Assembly (NCBI RefSeq): GCF_003569915.1
Contig: NZ_KZ984464.1
Location: 1-64,000, forward strand
Reading direction: 5' to 3'
DNA: 64,000 nucleotides
Origin: Comamonas testosteroni
GTDB taxonomy: Bacteria; Pseudomonadota; Gammaproteobacteria; Burkholderiales; Burkholderiaceae_C
Below the pieces are notes generated by a model. That model ran no database searches. It saw nothing but the letters and a program-made list of their open reading frames with translations, and had not been told where the DNA came from. The first letter of the stretch is position 1; every line of letters begins with the position of its first letter. A program made the position numbers and the translations under genes. Below are positions 9,934 through 17,640 of this stretch, in pieces.

Positions 9934-11136
9934 TCAGGCAGCCTTGGCAGGCTCTGGAATATTGAAGACCTGGCGCAGATAGGCCAGATAGGTCTCGTCG
10001 TTGCACAGCGTCTTGCCGGGCGAGTCCGAAATCTTGGCCACGGGCTGGCCGTTGGCGTGGGTGAGTTTCATCACGATGTTGATGGTGGTCAGGCCCACGT
10101 CATTGGTCAGCCGCGTGCCGATACCGAAGCCGCACTGGATGCGGTCGGCAAAGCGGTGGTACAGGGCCAGCGCCGTGTCCAGATCCAGCCCGTCCGAGAA
10201 CACCAGACGCTTGTTCTGCGGGTCGATGCGCAGCTTGGCGTAGTGGGCCAGCGCTTTTTCGCCCCATTCAAACGGGTCGCCCGAGTCGTGGCGCAGACCG
10301 TCGAACAGCTTGGCAAAGTACATATCGAAGTCGGCCAGAAAAGCGTCCATGCCCACGGTATCGGTCAGCGCAATCCCCAGATCGCCCCGGTATTCCTGCA
10401 CCCAGTCTTCCAGCGCCGCGACCTGAAAGTCGCGCAGCCGCACACCCAGCGCCTGGTAGCTTTGCATGTACTCATGGGCCATGGTGCCAATGGGCACAAT
10501 GTTCAGGTCGCGCGCCAGCAGCACGTTCGATGTGCCCTTGAACCACTGCGACGTTTCGGTGGCAAAAGCCTGCACCACTTCGCGCTGCCAGTCGCCCGAA
10601 AAGCGGCGGCGCACGCCAAAGTCGAATAGCTCAAACGGGTTGCGCAGCTTGGCCTCCAGCGCCAGATGCTTGAGCTGGGCCAGCTTGACCTGCAGGCGCT
10701 TGCGGCCTTCGACCAGCGCGGCTTGGGCATCGAAGCGGCGGAAGTACAGCTCGTTGACGATGGCCAGCACATAGATCTCAAAACCCATCACATGCACTTG
10801 GGGGCCCTTGGCCACGATGTGCAGCCTGTCGCCCTCGGCCCAGGCGCGGATAAAGGCGCGCTGGAACTGGAAGATGCGCAGAAAGTCCACAAAGTCGCTC
10901 TTGATGAAGCGCAGGCTCGCCAGATAGTCCAGCTCATCCTTGGCAAAGCTCAGGCTGCACAGGGCGTCCAGCTCGCGCTCCACCTCGGGCAGCAGCTCGG
11001 CTAAGGGGAAGGCCGTGGGCGTGCGGCAGACAAATTCGTACTCGGCCTCGGTCTGCGGGTGGCGGTGCAGCATGGCCTGCCACATGGTGAATTTGTAGAG
11101 GTCCGTGTCCAGCAGGCTGGTGATGATGGGCTTCAT
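9934..11136 (-). CDS. pncB: Nicotinate phosphoribosyltransferase
   Basis: A 400-residue enzyme of the Preiss-Handler pathway joining nicotinate and PRPP to give nicotinate mononucleotide. Family features are the N-terminus [17 protein letters not shown] and the catalytic, phosphorylatable His in [19 protein letters not shown]. Length is typical of proteobacterial PncB. It is the second gene of the NAD block, 87 bases after the nicotinamidase-like gene; a palindromic repeat (11158-11202) fills that gap. Confidence 0.98.
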   Translation of the reverse strand: MKPIITSLLDTDLYKFTMWQAMLHRHPQTEAEYEFVCRTPTAFPLAELLPEVERELDALCSLSFAKDELDYLASLRFIKSDFVDFLRIFQFQRAFIRAWAEGDRLHIVAKGPQVHVMGFEIYVLAIVNELYFRRFDAQAALVEGRKRLQVKLAQLKHLALEAKLRNPFELFDFGVRRRFSGDWQREVVQAFATETSQWFKGTSNVLLARDLNIVPIGTMAHEYMQSYQALGVRLRDFQVAALEDWVQEYRGDLGIALTDTVGMDAFLADFDMYFAKLFDGLRHDSGDPFEWGEKALAHYAKLRIDPQNKRLVFSDGLDLDTALALYHRFADRIQCGFGIGTRLTNDVGLTTINIVMKLTHANGQPVAKISDSPGKTLCNDETYLAYLRQVFNIPEPAKAA

Positions 11137-11157
11137 GCCGTTCTTCTTTTCAAAAAT

Positions 11158-11202
11158 GTGAGCTGCTAGCCTATATAAATCATGGACTAGAGGCCGATTT
11201 GT
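11158..11202 (+). repeat. Dispersed palindromic element, copy 2
   Basis: Reads GAGCTGCTAG, then a 14-base AT-rich centre, then GGACTAGAGGCCGATTTGTC. Aligned with the copies at 2611, 52461 and 62101 it has the same arms (AGCTGCTAG and GGACTAG-GCC) and the T-rich tail. It lies between two genes of the NAD operon. Confidence 0.65.
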
Positions 11203-11223
11203 CTCATAAAAGCGTGTTCAGGC

Positions 11224-12084
11224 TCACGCTTTGAAGCTGGCGCTGGTTTCGCAGCGTACACCGATTGCCTGCATGCGCTGCAGGAAGTCGCGGTGGGCGG
11301 ACTCGAAACCGCCAACCGGGCTCATGCAGTCCGTCAGCAACACGATGCGCGAGAAGTCCGCGCTGCCCCAGTTTTCCACAATGTGCTCGGTCGTCGCGCG
11401 CACGCAGTGGCTGCTGGCTTCACCAGCAATTACCAGCACATCGCTGGCGCGCAGCCGGGTCAGCAAAGCGGCGTTCAGGCCGGTCTCGGGGTCCTGTGCA
11501 TCGGGTACCTCGGCGCGGATGGCGCTGTAGTGCTCGGTCCACGGATTCACGCCCTTGAAGACATGGTGAGCTGCGCGCAACTGGCGCTCTTCCCACTGGC
11601 GGTAAGCCTTCAGGACTGCGGCGTGCACGCCATGGCCCCAGCTACCAATCTCACAGTGCATGGGCCAGACCATCAGCGTGTAGCTGCCCTGGGCTTCGAG
11701 CTGGTCGAGGTAGGCGAGCGTGCGTTCAAGCTCGGCACCATTGCGCGGCGCAAAGTCGCCAGCGCGCACCTGGGCAGCGGTGATCTGGGTGAAGGGGCTG
11801 ACGGCTGCACCATCACGCTTCTGCCAGAAGGCCGGGTGGGCAATGTCATAGCTCTGGTGCGAATCCAGCGTCACGGTGATCTGGCTCAGGCTGGCGCTGT
11901 TGGCTTCAATCCAGGCCGACAGGCGCAGCATGTCTTCATGGGCACCGGCCACGGGCAACACGGGAGCCTGCACGGCATCAGGGTGCTCGGCGGGCTTGGA
12001 ATACGCAGGCAGCCAATTGTCCGGCAGGTCGCAAAAGTCGTTTTGCGGATCGATGATGAGTAGCTGGGTACTGGGTTTGCTCAT
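11224..12084 (-). CDS. Nicotinamidase-like cysteine hydrolase (isochorismatase fold)
   Basis: A 286-residue isochorismatase-fold hydrolase. The nicotinamidase Asp is in LLIIDPQNDFC, the nucleophile Cys in GEASSHCVRATTEH, with metal-site residues expected in the LDSHQSYDIAHP segment. It is larger than classical PncA (about 210 residues), with insertions near residues 30-55 and 150-190. Position ahead of pncB strongly suggests deamidation of nicotinamide to nicotinate. Start at 12084 has Shine-Dalgarno GGAAGG eight bases upstream. Substrate is inferred from family and context. Confidence 0.85.
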   Translation of the reverse strand: MSKPSTQLLIIDPQNDFCDLPDNWLPAYSKPAEHPDAVQAPVLPVAGAHEDMLRLSAWIEANSASLSQITVTLDSHQSYDIAHPAFWQKRDGAAVSPFTQITAAQVRAGDFAPRNGAELERTLAYLDQLEAQGSYTLMVWPMHCEIGSWGHGVHAAVLKAYRQWEERQLRAAHHVFKGVNPWTEHYSAIRAEVPDAQDPETGLNAALLTRLRASDVLVIAGEASSHCVRATTEHIVENWGSADFSRIVLLTDCMSPVGGFESAHRDFLQRMQAIGVRCETSASFKA

Positions 12085-12118
12085 GATTGTCACCTTCCAT
12101 GCATTGTGCGATGGCTGC

Positions 12119-12147
12119 AGTCTAAAGTACTTAAATTAATTTTGCAA
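12119..12147 (-). promoter_or_regulatory. Promoter of the NAD operon, with candidate NrtR operator
   Basis: Minus-strand -35 TTGCAA (12142-12147) and -10 TAGACT (12119-12124) with a 17-base spacer. The spacer contains AAGTACTT (12125-12132) and AAATTAATTT (12133-12142), both self-complementary. A repressor site between -35 and -10 fits NrtR acting on the adjacent operon. Assignment to NrtR is by position only. Confidence 0.5.
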
Positions 12148-12174
12148 CTAAGTAATTTGAGAGTGATGTGAAAT

Positions 12175-12193
12175 AATCATTGAAAAGATGATT
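12175..12193 (+). promoter_or_regulatory. Inverted repeat upstream of nrtR
   Basis: AATCAT, 7 bases, ATGATT, 15 bases before the nrtR start. A candidate autoregulatory site in the 123-base divergent spacer. No function is proven. Confidence 0.35.
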
Positions 12194-12207
12194 GAGTTGG
12201 TAAAAAA

Positions 12208-12891
12208 ATGAATCAAACCACTGAATCCAGAGAAACGGTACAGGTCAGCGTGGACGTGGTGCTGCTCACGCTGATCGAGCAGCAACTGCATGCCGTGCTG
12301 CTCAAGCGCGCGGCTGCGCCTTTTGCGGGTGTCTGGGCTTTGCCAGGCGGCTATATCCATGCCGATGAAGATGCTGACGCCAAGGCCAGCGCCGCGCGCG
12401 TGCTCAGAACCAAGGTGGGTATTGAAGGCGCGTATCTGGAACAGCTCGCTACCTTTAGCGGCCCCGCGCGTGACCCTCGCGGCTGGTCGGTCGCCATTGC
12501 CTATTGCGCCCTGCTGCCGGTGCAGAACCTGCCGCCAGACCGGGCCGATATCAGCGTGGTGCCCGTCTCGGCCCTGCCGCAGTTGCCGTTTGACCACCGC
12601 GATATCGTCGATGCCGCGCTGGCGCGGGTGCGCAGCAAAAGCCTGTATTCCTCGCTGCCCGTGCATCTGTGTGGTGAGACTTTTACGCTGCCGCAGCTGC
12701 AGCAGGTCTATGAAAACATCCTGGGCGAGCCGCTGAACAAGGTCAGCTTTCGCCGCAAGATGGATGAGATGGACTGGCTCGAAGCCGTGGCCGGAGCCAT
12801 GCAAAGCGGCGCGGCCCACCGCCCGGCTCAGCTCTACTGCGTCAAACCTGCATTCAGGCAGGAGCTGGCGCTGAGCCCAAGAGGGCTGTAG
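12208..12891 (+). CDS. nrtR: NrtR-type Nudix-related transcriptional regulator of NAD metabolism
   Basis: A 227-residue protein with a Nudix-like domain (about 10-145) followed by a winged-helix domain (about 150-225; YSSLPVHLCGETFTLPQLQQ and NKVSFRRKMDEMDWLE are the usual NrtR segments). The Nudix box PGGYIHADED is followed by AARVLRTKVG, where the catalytic RE..EE residues are missing, as in NrtR proteins that bind ADP-ribose instead of cleaving it. It is divergent from, and presumably represses, the nicotinamidase-pncB-nadE-nadM operon. Confidence 0.92.
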   Translation: MNQTTESRETVQVSVDVVLLTLIEQQLHAVLLKRAAAPFAGVWALPGGYIHADEDADAKASAARVLRTKVGIEGAYLEQLATFSGPARDPRGWSVAIAYCALLPVQNLPPDRADISVVPVSALPQLPFDHRDIVDAALARVRSKSLYSSLPVHLCGETFTLPQLQQVYENILGEPLNKVSFRRKMDEMDWLEAVAGAMQSGAAHRPAQLYCVKPAFRQELALSPRGL

Positions 12892-12899
12892 AGATGAAA

Positions 12900-12924
12900 A
12901 AATGCCTGCAAAAAGCAGGCATTT
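12900..12924 (-). terminator. Bidirectional terminator between nrtR and the DUF1328 gene
   Basis: Perfect 10-bp stem AAATGCCTGC / GCAGGCATTT with a 5-base loop. The T-run is good on the minus strand and shorter on the plus strand. Confidence 0.8.
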
Positions 12925-12947
12925 CGAGGTGAATGTTTGAAAACGGG

Positions 12948-13127
12948 TCAGCCTTTGGTGACGGCGCCAATCCCCAGCAGTGCCAGCACCACAAAGATGA
13001 CGGCAATCGCGATAAAGATAAAGAACAGAATCTTGGCAATACCAGCCGCGCCCGCAGCCACGCCTGTAAACCCGAAGACGCCTGCCACCAGCGAAATGAC
13101 GGCAAAGATGATGGCCCACTTGAGCAT
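12948..13127 (-). CDS. DUF1328 (YtjA family) small membrane protein
   Basis: A 59-residue peptide read directly from the sequence: it begins [20 protein letters not shown] and ends [11 protein letters not shown]. Two hydrophobic helices (about residues 4-24 and 33-54) are joined by a Gly/Ala-rich turn ([12 protein letters not shown]), the standard YtjA/DUF1328 pattern. A strong Shine-Dalgarno AAGGAGG precedes the ATG. The family is widespread in proteobacteria; a stress-related inner-membrane role is often assumed but function is unknown. It has its own terminator. Confidence 0.93.
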   Translation of the reverse strand: MLKWAIIFAVISLVAGVFGFTGVAAGAAGIAKILFFIFIAIAVIFVVLALLGIGAVTKG

Positions 13128-13232
13128 TGCTAACCTCCTTGGTCTGAAAATCCAGATTGCTTAGCGTAGAGCCACGATGGGAGCGGTGCTCTGCACATAT
13201 CCCGCGTTTGTCCGTAGGTTCAGACTGGCAGT

Positions 13233-13260
13233 AAAAAAGCCGCCTCAGTTGAGGCGGCTT
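13233..13260 (-). terminator. Terminator beyond the metK 3' repeats
   Basis: Perfect 10-bp stem AAGCCGCCTC / GAGGCGGCTT with a 4-base loop and, on the minus strand, a T-run of six. It lies about 280 bases after the metK stop, so metK transcripts run through both extra C-terminal copies before stopping. Confidence 0.88.
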
Positions 13261-13280
13261 TGTTGTGAGCGGGATCTGAA

Positions 13281-13328
13281 TTACTTCAGACCTGCTGCTG
13301 CGCGAAGCTCCGCAGCCTTGTCCGTCTT
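13281..13328 (-). pseudogene. Second extra copy of the metK 3' end
   Basis: On the minus strand these 16 codons (15 plus stop) read [15 protein letters not shown] and TAA. The protein sequence is identical to the end of intact metK, but seven of the 15 codons differ at synonymous positions. No start codon or upstream metK homology is attached, so it is a fragment. It lacks the final Ala of the intact gene. Confidence 0.85.
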
Positions 13329-13338
13329 TTGGTCTGCG

Positions 13339-13361
13339 TTCACATCACTGCGTGATATGAA
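13339..13361 (-). repeat. REP-like hairpin between metK 3' copies (H2)
   Basis: TTCACATCAC, 3-base loop, GTGATATGAA. It pairs with one G-U wobble in metK-sense RNA. Its sister at 13485-13507 keeps the same fold with two compensatory base-pair changes. Confidence 0.65.
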
Positions 13362-13380
13362 CTTCGCCCGCTCACCGATA

Positions 13381-13398
13381 GCCCCGCGGTCGCGGGGC
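13381..13398 (-). other. GC-rich hairpin
   Basis: Perfect palindrome GCCCCGCG, 2 bases, CGCGGGGC between the two metK 3'-end copies. It has no T-run; possible mRNA 3'-end stabiliser or part of the repeat unit. Confidence 0.6.
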
Positions 13399-13409
13399 GT
13401 CTGAAGCAA

Positions 13410-13457
13410 TTACTTCAGACCAGCTGCTGCACGCAGTTCCGCAGCCTTATCGGTACG
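13410..13457 (-). pseudogene. First extra copy of the metK 3' end
   Basis: Minus-strand codons read [15 protein letters not shown] and TAA. Compared with intact metK there is one amino-acid change (K to R) and many synonymous changes; compared with the copy at 13281 the differences are again mostly at third positions. Stop codons of the three copies are spaced 133 and 129 bases, giving a tandem unit of about 130 bases. Confidence 0.85.
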
Positions 13458-13484
13458 TTGGCTGCGGCACGGGCCTTGCGGCCC

Positions 13485-13507
13485 TTCACTTCGCTGCGCG
13501 AAATGAG
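13485..13507 (-). repeat. REP-like hairpin between metK and first 3' copy (H1)
   Basis: TTCACTTCGC, 3-base loop, GCGAAATGAG. It is homologous to the hairpin at 13339-13361, with A-T exchanged for T-A and A-T for G-C at two stem positions. A further small hairpin, GGGCC TTGC GGCCC, sits at 13471-13484. Confidence 0.65.
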
Positions 13508-13542
13508 CCTGCGCCGAAAGCCGGACAAGCTCACTTCGTTCG

Positions 13543-14733
13543 TCAGGCCTTCAGGCCTGCAGCAGCGCGGAGCTCTGCTGCTTTGTCCGTCTTTTCCCAC
13601 GTAAATTCCGGCTCTTCGCGGCCAAAGTGGCCGTAGGCGGCAGTCTTGCTGTAGATGGGGCGCAGCAGGTCCAGCATCTGGATGATGCCCTTGGGGCGCA
13701 GGTCAAAGTGCGCGGCCACCAGCTTGGCGATTTCGCTGTCAGGAATCACGCCCGTGCCTTCGGTGTACACGGTGATGTTCATGGGGCGAGCCACGCCAAT
13801 CGCGTAAGCCACCTGCACCTGGCACTGGCGTGCCAGACCGGCAGCCACCACGTTCTTGGCTACGTAGCGGGCAGCGTAGGCGGCCGAGCGGTCCACCTTG
13901 GTTGGGTCCTTGCCGGAGAAGGCGCCGCCGCCGTGGGGGCAGGCACCGCCGTAGGTGTCCACAATGATCTTACGACCGGTCAGGCCGCAGTCTCCCTGAG
14001 GGCCGCCCACGACGAAACGGCCGGTGGGGTTGATCAGGTACTTGGTGTCCTGCAGCCATTCCTTGGGCAGCACGGGCTTGATGATTTCCTCAATGATGGC
14101 TTCGGTGAACGAGGCCTTCATCTTGGTGGCGGTTTCCGACTGGTCAGGGTGGTGCTGGGTGGACAGCACCACGGTGTCGATGCTGTGGGGCTTGCCATCC
14201 ACATAGCGCATGGTCACCTGGCTCTTGGCGTCAGGGCGCAGGAAGGGCAGACGGCCGTCCTTGCGTAGCTGGGCCTGGCGCTCGACCAGACGGTGCGCGT
14301 AGTAGATGGGCGCGGGCATCAGCTCGGGCGTTTCGTCGCAGGCATAGCCAAACATCAGGCCCTGGTCGCCAGCGCCGGTGTTCAGTTCGTCATCGCTGGC
14401 CTTGTCCACGCCCTGGGCGATGTCCTGGCTTTGCTTGTCGTAAGCCACGAGCACGGCGCAGCCCTTGTAGTCAATGCCGTAGTCGGTGTTGTCGTAGCCG
14501 ATGCGCTTGATGGTGTCGCGGGCCACCTGGATGTAATCGACATTCGCGCCCGTGGTGATTTCACCGGCCAATACCACCAGACCCGTGTTGGTCAGTGTTT
14601 CTGCCGCCACGCGGCTGTGTGGGTCTTGGGTGAAAATAGCGTCCAGAATCGCGTCGGAAATCTGGTCCGCCACCTTATCGGGATGGCCTTCAGAAACCGA
14701 TTCCGAGGTGAACAGAAAATCGCTGTTTGCCAT
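13543..14733 (-). CDS. metK: S-adenosylmethionine synthetase
   Basis: A 396-residue cytosolic enzyme making SAM from methionine and ATP. Visible signatures are [21 protein letters not shown] (methionine and ATP site), [12 protein letters not shown], and the phosphate-binding loop [19 protein letters not shown]. Length is normal. The C-terminus ends AAAGLKA; the two downstream fragments end AAAGLK, so the terminal Ala may come from a changed stop region. It is divergent from an LpxL-type gene and transcribed through the 3' repeats to the terminator at 13233. Confidence 0.99.
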   Translation of the reverse strand: MANSDFLFTSESVSEGHPDKVADQISDAILDAIFTQDPHSRVAAETLTNTGLVVLAGEITTGANVDYIQVARDTIKRIGYDNTDYGIDYKGCAVLVAYDKQSQDIAQGVDKASDDELNTGAGDQGLMFGYACDETPELMPAPIYYAHRLVERQAQLRKDGRLPFLRPDAKSQVTMRYVDGKPHSIDTVVLSTQHHPDQSETATKMKASFTEAIIEEIIKPVLPKEWLQDTKYLINPTGRFVVGGPQGDCGLTGRKIIVDTYGGACPHGGGAFSGKDPTKVDRSAAYAARYVAKNVVAAGLARQCQVQVAYAIGVARPMNITVYTEGTGVIPDSEIAKLVAAHFDLRPKGIIQMLDLLRPIYSKTAAYGHFGREEPEFTWEKTDKAAELRAAAGLKA

Positions 14734-14800
14734 AAATGAAAAAACTCCTTCAGTACTTGGGCAATTGCGTTGCCCGAGCCTTCAGGAGCCTGGCGAACGC
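14734..14800 (-). promoter_or_regulatory. metK leader with possible SD-sequestering structure
   Basis: In metK-sense RNA the leader has CTCCTGAAGG, then a hairpin GGGCAA / TTGCCC (14759-14775), then CTGAAGGAG, the Shine-Dalgarno. CTCC upstream can pair with the GGAG of the ribosome site. It matches no SAM-riboswitch consensus I can identify, so a regulatory role is a hypothesis. Confidence 0.3.
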
Positions 14801-14865
14801 TTTAGCAGTTTTGTTTTAACGTCGCCCTGCAAGTTGCTCTTTAACTCAGCGACCCCTCTATTCTA

Positions 14866-15723
14866 ATGCCTTCCCTGTTTCGACTGTTTGCTGCACTGCC
14901 TTTGTGGCTATTGCATGGCTTGGGTGCTGCCATGGGGTGGGTGACTTTTGCACTATCGCCCACTTATCGTCGTCGATTTGTCGCCAACGCAGCGCAAGCG
15001 GGCTTCACTTTCGGGCAAGTCAAAGCCGCCGTCGGGCATGCCGGGCGCATGGTGTTCGAGATGCCGCGCATCTGGCTGGGTCAGTTGCCCGCTTGTGACA
15101 TGGTGGGCGAGCAATGTGCGCTCGACGCCTATGCACGTGGCAAAGGCATTGTGTTTCTGACGCCGCATCTGGGCTGCTTCGAGATGTCGGTGCAGGATGC
15201 CGCCCGCCGCTGGTCGTCCACGCATGGTGACATCACCGTGCTCTACCGTCCCGCGCGCCAGGGCTGGCTGGCCGAGATTCTGGAAACCGCGCGCAATCGC
15301 CCCGGTGTGCAAGCCGTCCCGACCACTCTTTCTGGTGTGCGCCAGATGATCAAGGCGCTGCGCCAGGGCTCGGCCGTGGGCCTGCTGCCCGATCAGGTGC
15401 CGCCCCAGGGGCTGGGCACCTGGTCGCCATTCTTCGGTCGTGATGCGTATACGATGACGCTCGCAGCACGGCTGGTGCTGCAGACCGGGGCGGCGGTGAT
15501 CGTCGCCCGGTGCGAGCGCAAGTCCTGGGGGCGGGGCTATACGCTGTATTTAGAGGAATTGCCTGTGCCCGAATCTCAATCGCTGGAAGAGACCGTCGCT
15601 TTGATCAATAGCGCCATGGAAGTCACTATTCGTCAGTGCCCGCAGCAATATCTGTGGGGCTATGGCCGCTACAAGCAGCCGCGCGAGGAAAAGCTGCAGG
15701 CAGATCAGGGAGGCCGGGCATGA
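14866..15723 (+). CDS. LpxL/HtrB-type lysophospholipid (lipid A) acyltransferase
   Basis: A 285-residue inner-membrane acyltransferase of the late lipid A acylation family. The N-terminus is a hydrophobic anchor (RLFAALPLWLLHGLGAAMGW). The catalytic HX4D/E motif appears as HLGCFE near residue 102, and the second conserved block as LLPDQVPPQGLGTW near 174. It overlaps the next acyltransferase gene by ATGA, so the two form an operon and probably add the two secondary acyl chains. Which position each acylates cannot be read from sequence. Confidence 0.93.
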   Translation: MPSLFRLFAALPLWLLHGLGAAMGWVTFALSPTYRRRFVANAAQAGFTFGQVKAAVGHAGRMVFEMPRIWLGQLPACDMVGEQCALDAYARGKGIVFLTPHLGCFEMSVQDAARRWSSTHGDITVLYRPARQGWLAEILETARNRPGVQAVPTTLSGVRQMIKALRQGSAVGLLPDQVPPQGLGTWSPFFGRDAYTMTLAARLVLQTGAAVIVARCERKSWGRGYTLYLEELPVPESQSLEETVALINSAMEVTIRQCPQQYLWGYGRYKQPREEKLQADQGGRA

Positions 15724-16601
15724 GCGGCAGCAAGATCGCCATTGGCTTCATGCATGTGCTGGCCAAGCTGCCGCTGCCCGTGCTGCGGGGGCTGGGCAAG
15801 TTCATTGGCCGGGTGCTGTTTGTGTTTGCGGGCCAGCGCCGTCGCATTGCGCTGCGCAATCTGGAGCTGTGCTTTCCCGATGTGCCCGAAAAACAGCGAA
15901 AAGCCTGGGCGAAAGAGACTTTTGAAGTCTTTTGCCAGACTTTTCTCGACAGAAGCTGGCTGTGGTTCGGCTCCGAGGAGTTGGTGCGCAGCCGCGTCAA
16001 GCTGGTCGGCGCCACGCATGAGCTGGAAGGCGATACGCCCACCATCGTCTTCGCGCCGCATTTCTACAGCATGGACGCCGGTGGTCTGGCCTTGCCGCTG
16101 AATACCGAGCGCGAGTTCACCTCGATTTTTGCGACCAACCCCGACCCCGATCTGGACGCCTGGTTCATGGCTGGCCGCCAGCGCTTTGGTCATGTGAAGA
16201 TGCTCAACCGCGCCGACGGGGTCAAGCCTATCATCTCCTGCGTGCGCAAGGGCGGCTTGCTGTATCTGCTGCCCGATATGGATTACGGCAAGAACGACTC
16301 GGTCTTTGTGCCATTTTTTGCGGTGCAAAACACGGCGACCATCCCTTCGCTGTCGCGCTTTGCGCGACTGGGCAAGGCCAAGGTGGTGGCGCTGTACAAC
16401 CGCATGACGCCTGAAGGCTATGTGGCCGAGCTGACCCCCGCCTGGGAAAGCTTCCCCACCGACGACCATATCGCCGACACGGCCCGCATGAACCGTGAGC
16501 TGCAGGCGGCCATCATGACCATGGTTCCGCAGTACTACTGGGTGCACAAGCGCTTCAAGACGCGCCCAGACGGTGAAGAGTCGCTGTACCGCAAGAAATA
16601 A
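15720..16601 (+). CDS. LpxL/HtrB-type lipid A acyltransferase, second copy
   Basis: A 293-residue member of the same family as its upstream neighbour, starting MSGSKIAIGFMHVLAKLPLPV at the ATGA overlap (ATG 15720, upstream stop 15721-15723). The catalytic motif is HFYSMD (a true HX4D) near residue 107, followed by LLPDMDYGKNDSVFVPFF. The pair arrangement is common in Burkholderiales. A longer frame starting at 15636 lies inside the first gene and is not used. Confidence 0.94.
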   Translation: MSGSKIAIGFMHVLAKLPLPVLRGLGKFIGRVLFVFAGQRRRIALRNLELCFPDVPEKQRKAWAKETFEVFCQTFLDRSWLWFGSEELVRSRVKLVGATHELEGDTPTIVFAPHFYSMDAGGLALPLNTEREFTSIFATNPDPDLDAWFMAGRQRFGHVKMLNRADGVKPIISCVRKGGLLYLLPDMDYGKNDSVFVPFFAVQNTATIPSLSRFARLGKAKVVALYNRMTPEGYVAELTPAWESFPTDDHIADTARMNRELQAAIMTMVPQYYWVHKRFKTRPDGEESLYRKK

Positions 16602-16655
16602 GTGTCAAACAGGATGCATGTCTATATATTGATTAGACATGCAGCTATTGTTTCA
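16602..16655 (-). repeat. Dispersed palindromic element, copy 3
   Basis: Contains the perfect inverted repeat GCATGTCTA / TAGACATGC (16617-16625 and 16634-16642) and the family arm ATAGCTGCATG on the minus strand. It sits between two convergent genes, where it could act as a shared transcript end. Confidence 0.6.
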
Positions 16656-16664
16656 GGAGCATTT

Positions 16665-17579
16665 TCAGCGCCCGCTCTGCGCCAGAAACTCCGTCAAAGC
16701 CCTGCGCACGGCTTCGGGCCGCTCGTGCACCACCCAGTGGCTGCAGCCTTTGAGGTGCTCGACCTGCAGGTCAGGTACCCATTGCTCCAGTCCGTCGAGC
16801 AGGGCGGGCTGCAGGGCCAGGTCGCTATCGCCCCACAGAATACGCACCGGCACATTGATGGTGAGCATTTCATCGGGCAGGTTCAGTGCGCTGATGGCTT
16901 GCAGCTCCTCGGCGCTGCTGTCCGGGCGCGGCGGCACCAGCGGGCTGGCGGTATAGAACATGCAGGCTCCATGCACGCCCAGATTCCAGTGGTCGCGGTA
17001 TTGTTGCTGGCGCTCGGGCGTCAGCCACTCGGGCTGGCTGCCGTCTGGGTGCTGAAAAAAGCCCAGCATGCGCTGCCAATTGTTTTCCGCCAAAAGTTGC
17101 GGTGCATCAGCTCTGCGCAAAAAATGCATGTACTGGCTGGCGGCTTGTTGAGTCGGGTTTTGCTGAAGTTCACGCAAAAAGCTGCCAGGATGCGGTGAAT
17201 TAAGGATAAGAAGCCGCTGAACCTGCTGTGGGTAGCGGTTGGCCAGCCCCCAGGCCACGGCGCCGCCCCAGTCATGGGCGATCACGCAGGCGGCGCTCTG
17301 GTTGCTGCTCTCTAGCGCAATCAGGGCCGAGAGGTCTTCCACCAGATGCTTGGCGCGGTAGTCGCTGACAGCCGTGGGCTGGCTGGACTTGCCATAGCCG
17401 CGCAGATTGGGCGCCACGCAGCGGTGGGTGTCGCCGAACTGCTCAAGCAGCTCATCCCAGATAAAGGCGCCCTCAGGAAACCCGTGCAGAAACAACAACA
17501 GGGGCTGACCCGGCTGACCGCTGACGCGGCACTCGAGTGCAACCCCTGTGGATAACGGATGCATGCAAGTCGTGACCAT
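16665..17579 (-). CDS. Alpha/beta hydrolase (epoxide hydrolase/dehalogenase-like)
   Basis: A 304-residue alpha/beta-hydrolase-fold protein. The oxyanion segment is FLHGFPEGAFIWDE near residue 30, followed by PNLRGYGKSSQP. The nucleophile elbow is AHDWGGAVAWG (Asp nucleophile near residue 107), and the base His is in GCSHWVVHERPE near 285. An Asp nucleophile and HGFP motif point to the epoxide hydrolase/haloalkane dehalogenase branch, not to esterases. A good Shine-Dalgarno (AAAAGGAGAG) precedes the ATG. Substrate unknown. Confidence 0.88.
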   Translation of the reverse strand: MVTTCMHPLSTGVALECRVSGQPGQPLLLFLHGFPEGAFIWDELLEQFGDTHRCVAPNLRGYGKSSQPTAVSDYRAKHLVEDLSALIALESSNQSAACVIAHDWGGAVAWGLANRYPQQVQRLLILNSPHPGSFLRELQQNPTQQAASQYMHFLRRADAPQLLAENNWQRMLGFFQHPDGSQPEWLTPERQQQYRDHWNLGVHGACMFYTASPLVPPRPDSSAEELQAISALNLPDEMLTINVPVRILWGDSDLALQPALLDGLEQWVPDLQVEHLKGCSHWVVHERPEAVRRALTEFLAQSGR

Positions 17580-17589
17580 GAAGCTCTCC

Positions 17590-17640
17590 TTTTTATAGCT
17601 TCTGGCGCTTGCGATATCAGCGCCTATGACTGATTTTGTT
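17590..17640 (+). repeat. Dispersed palindromic element, copy 4 (overlaps engB 3' end)
   Basis: TATAGCTTCTGGCGC, a centre with GATATC, then GCGCCTATGACTGATTTT. GGCGC/GCGCC form the stem. The right part supplies the last codons and stop of engB, so the element appears to have become part of that gene's end. Confidence 0.55.

Noticed and set aside
13281..13457. Short peptides translated from the metK tail copies.
   Set aside because: No start codon with a ribosome site leads into either tail; they are better read as fragments in the untranslated 3' region.
14734..14865. Known SAM riboswitch class in front of metK.
   Set aside because: None of the SAM-riboswitch core patterns I know can be placed on the leader; only a generic Shine-Dalgarno-pairing structure is visible.
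16665..17579. Specific naming of the alpha/beta hydrolase as haloalkane dehalogenase.
   Set aside because: The Asp nucleophile and HGFP motif are shared by epoxide hydrolases and dehalogenases; the halide-stabilising residues cannot be assigned reliably by eye.
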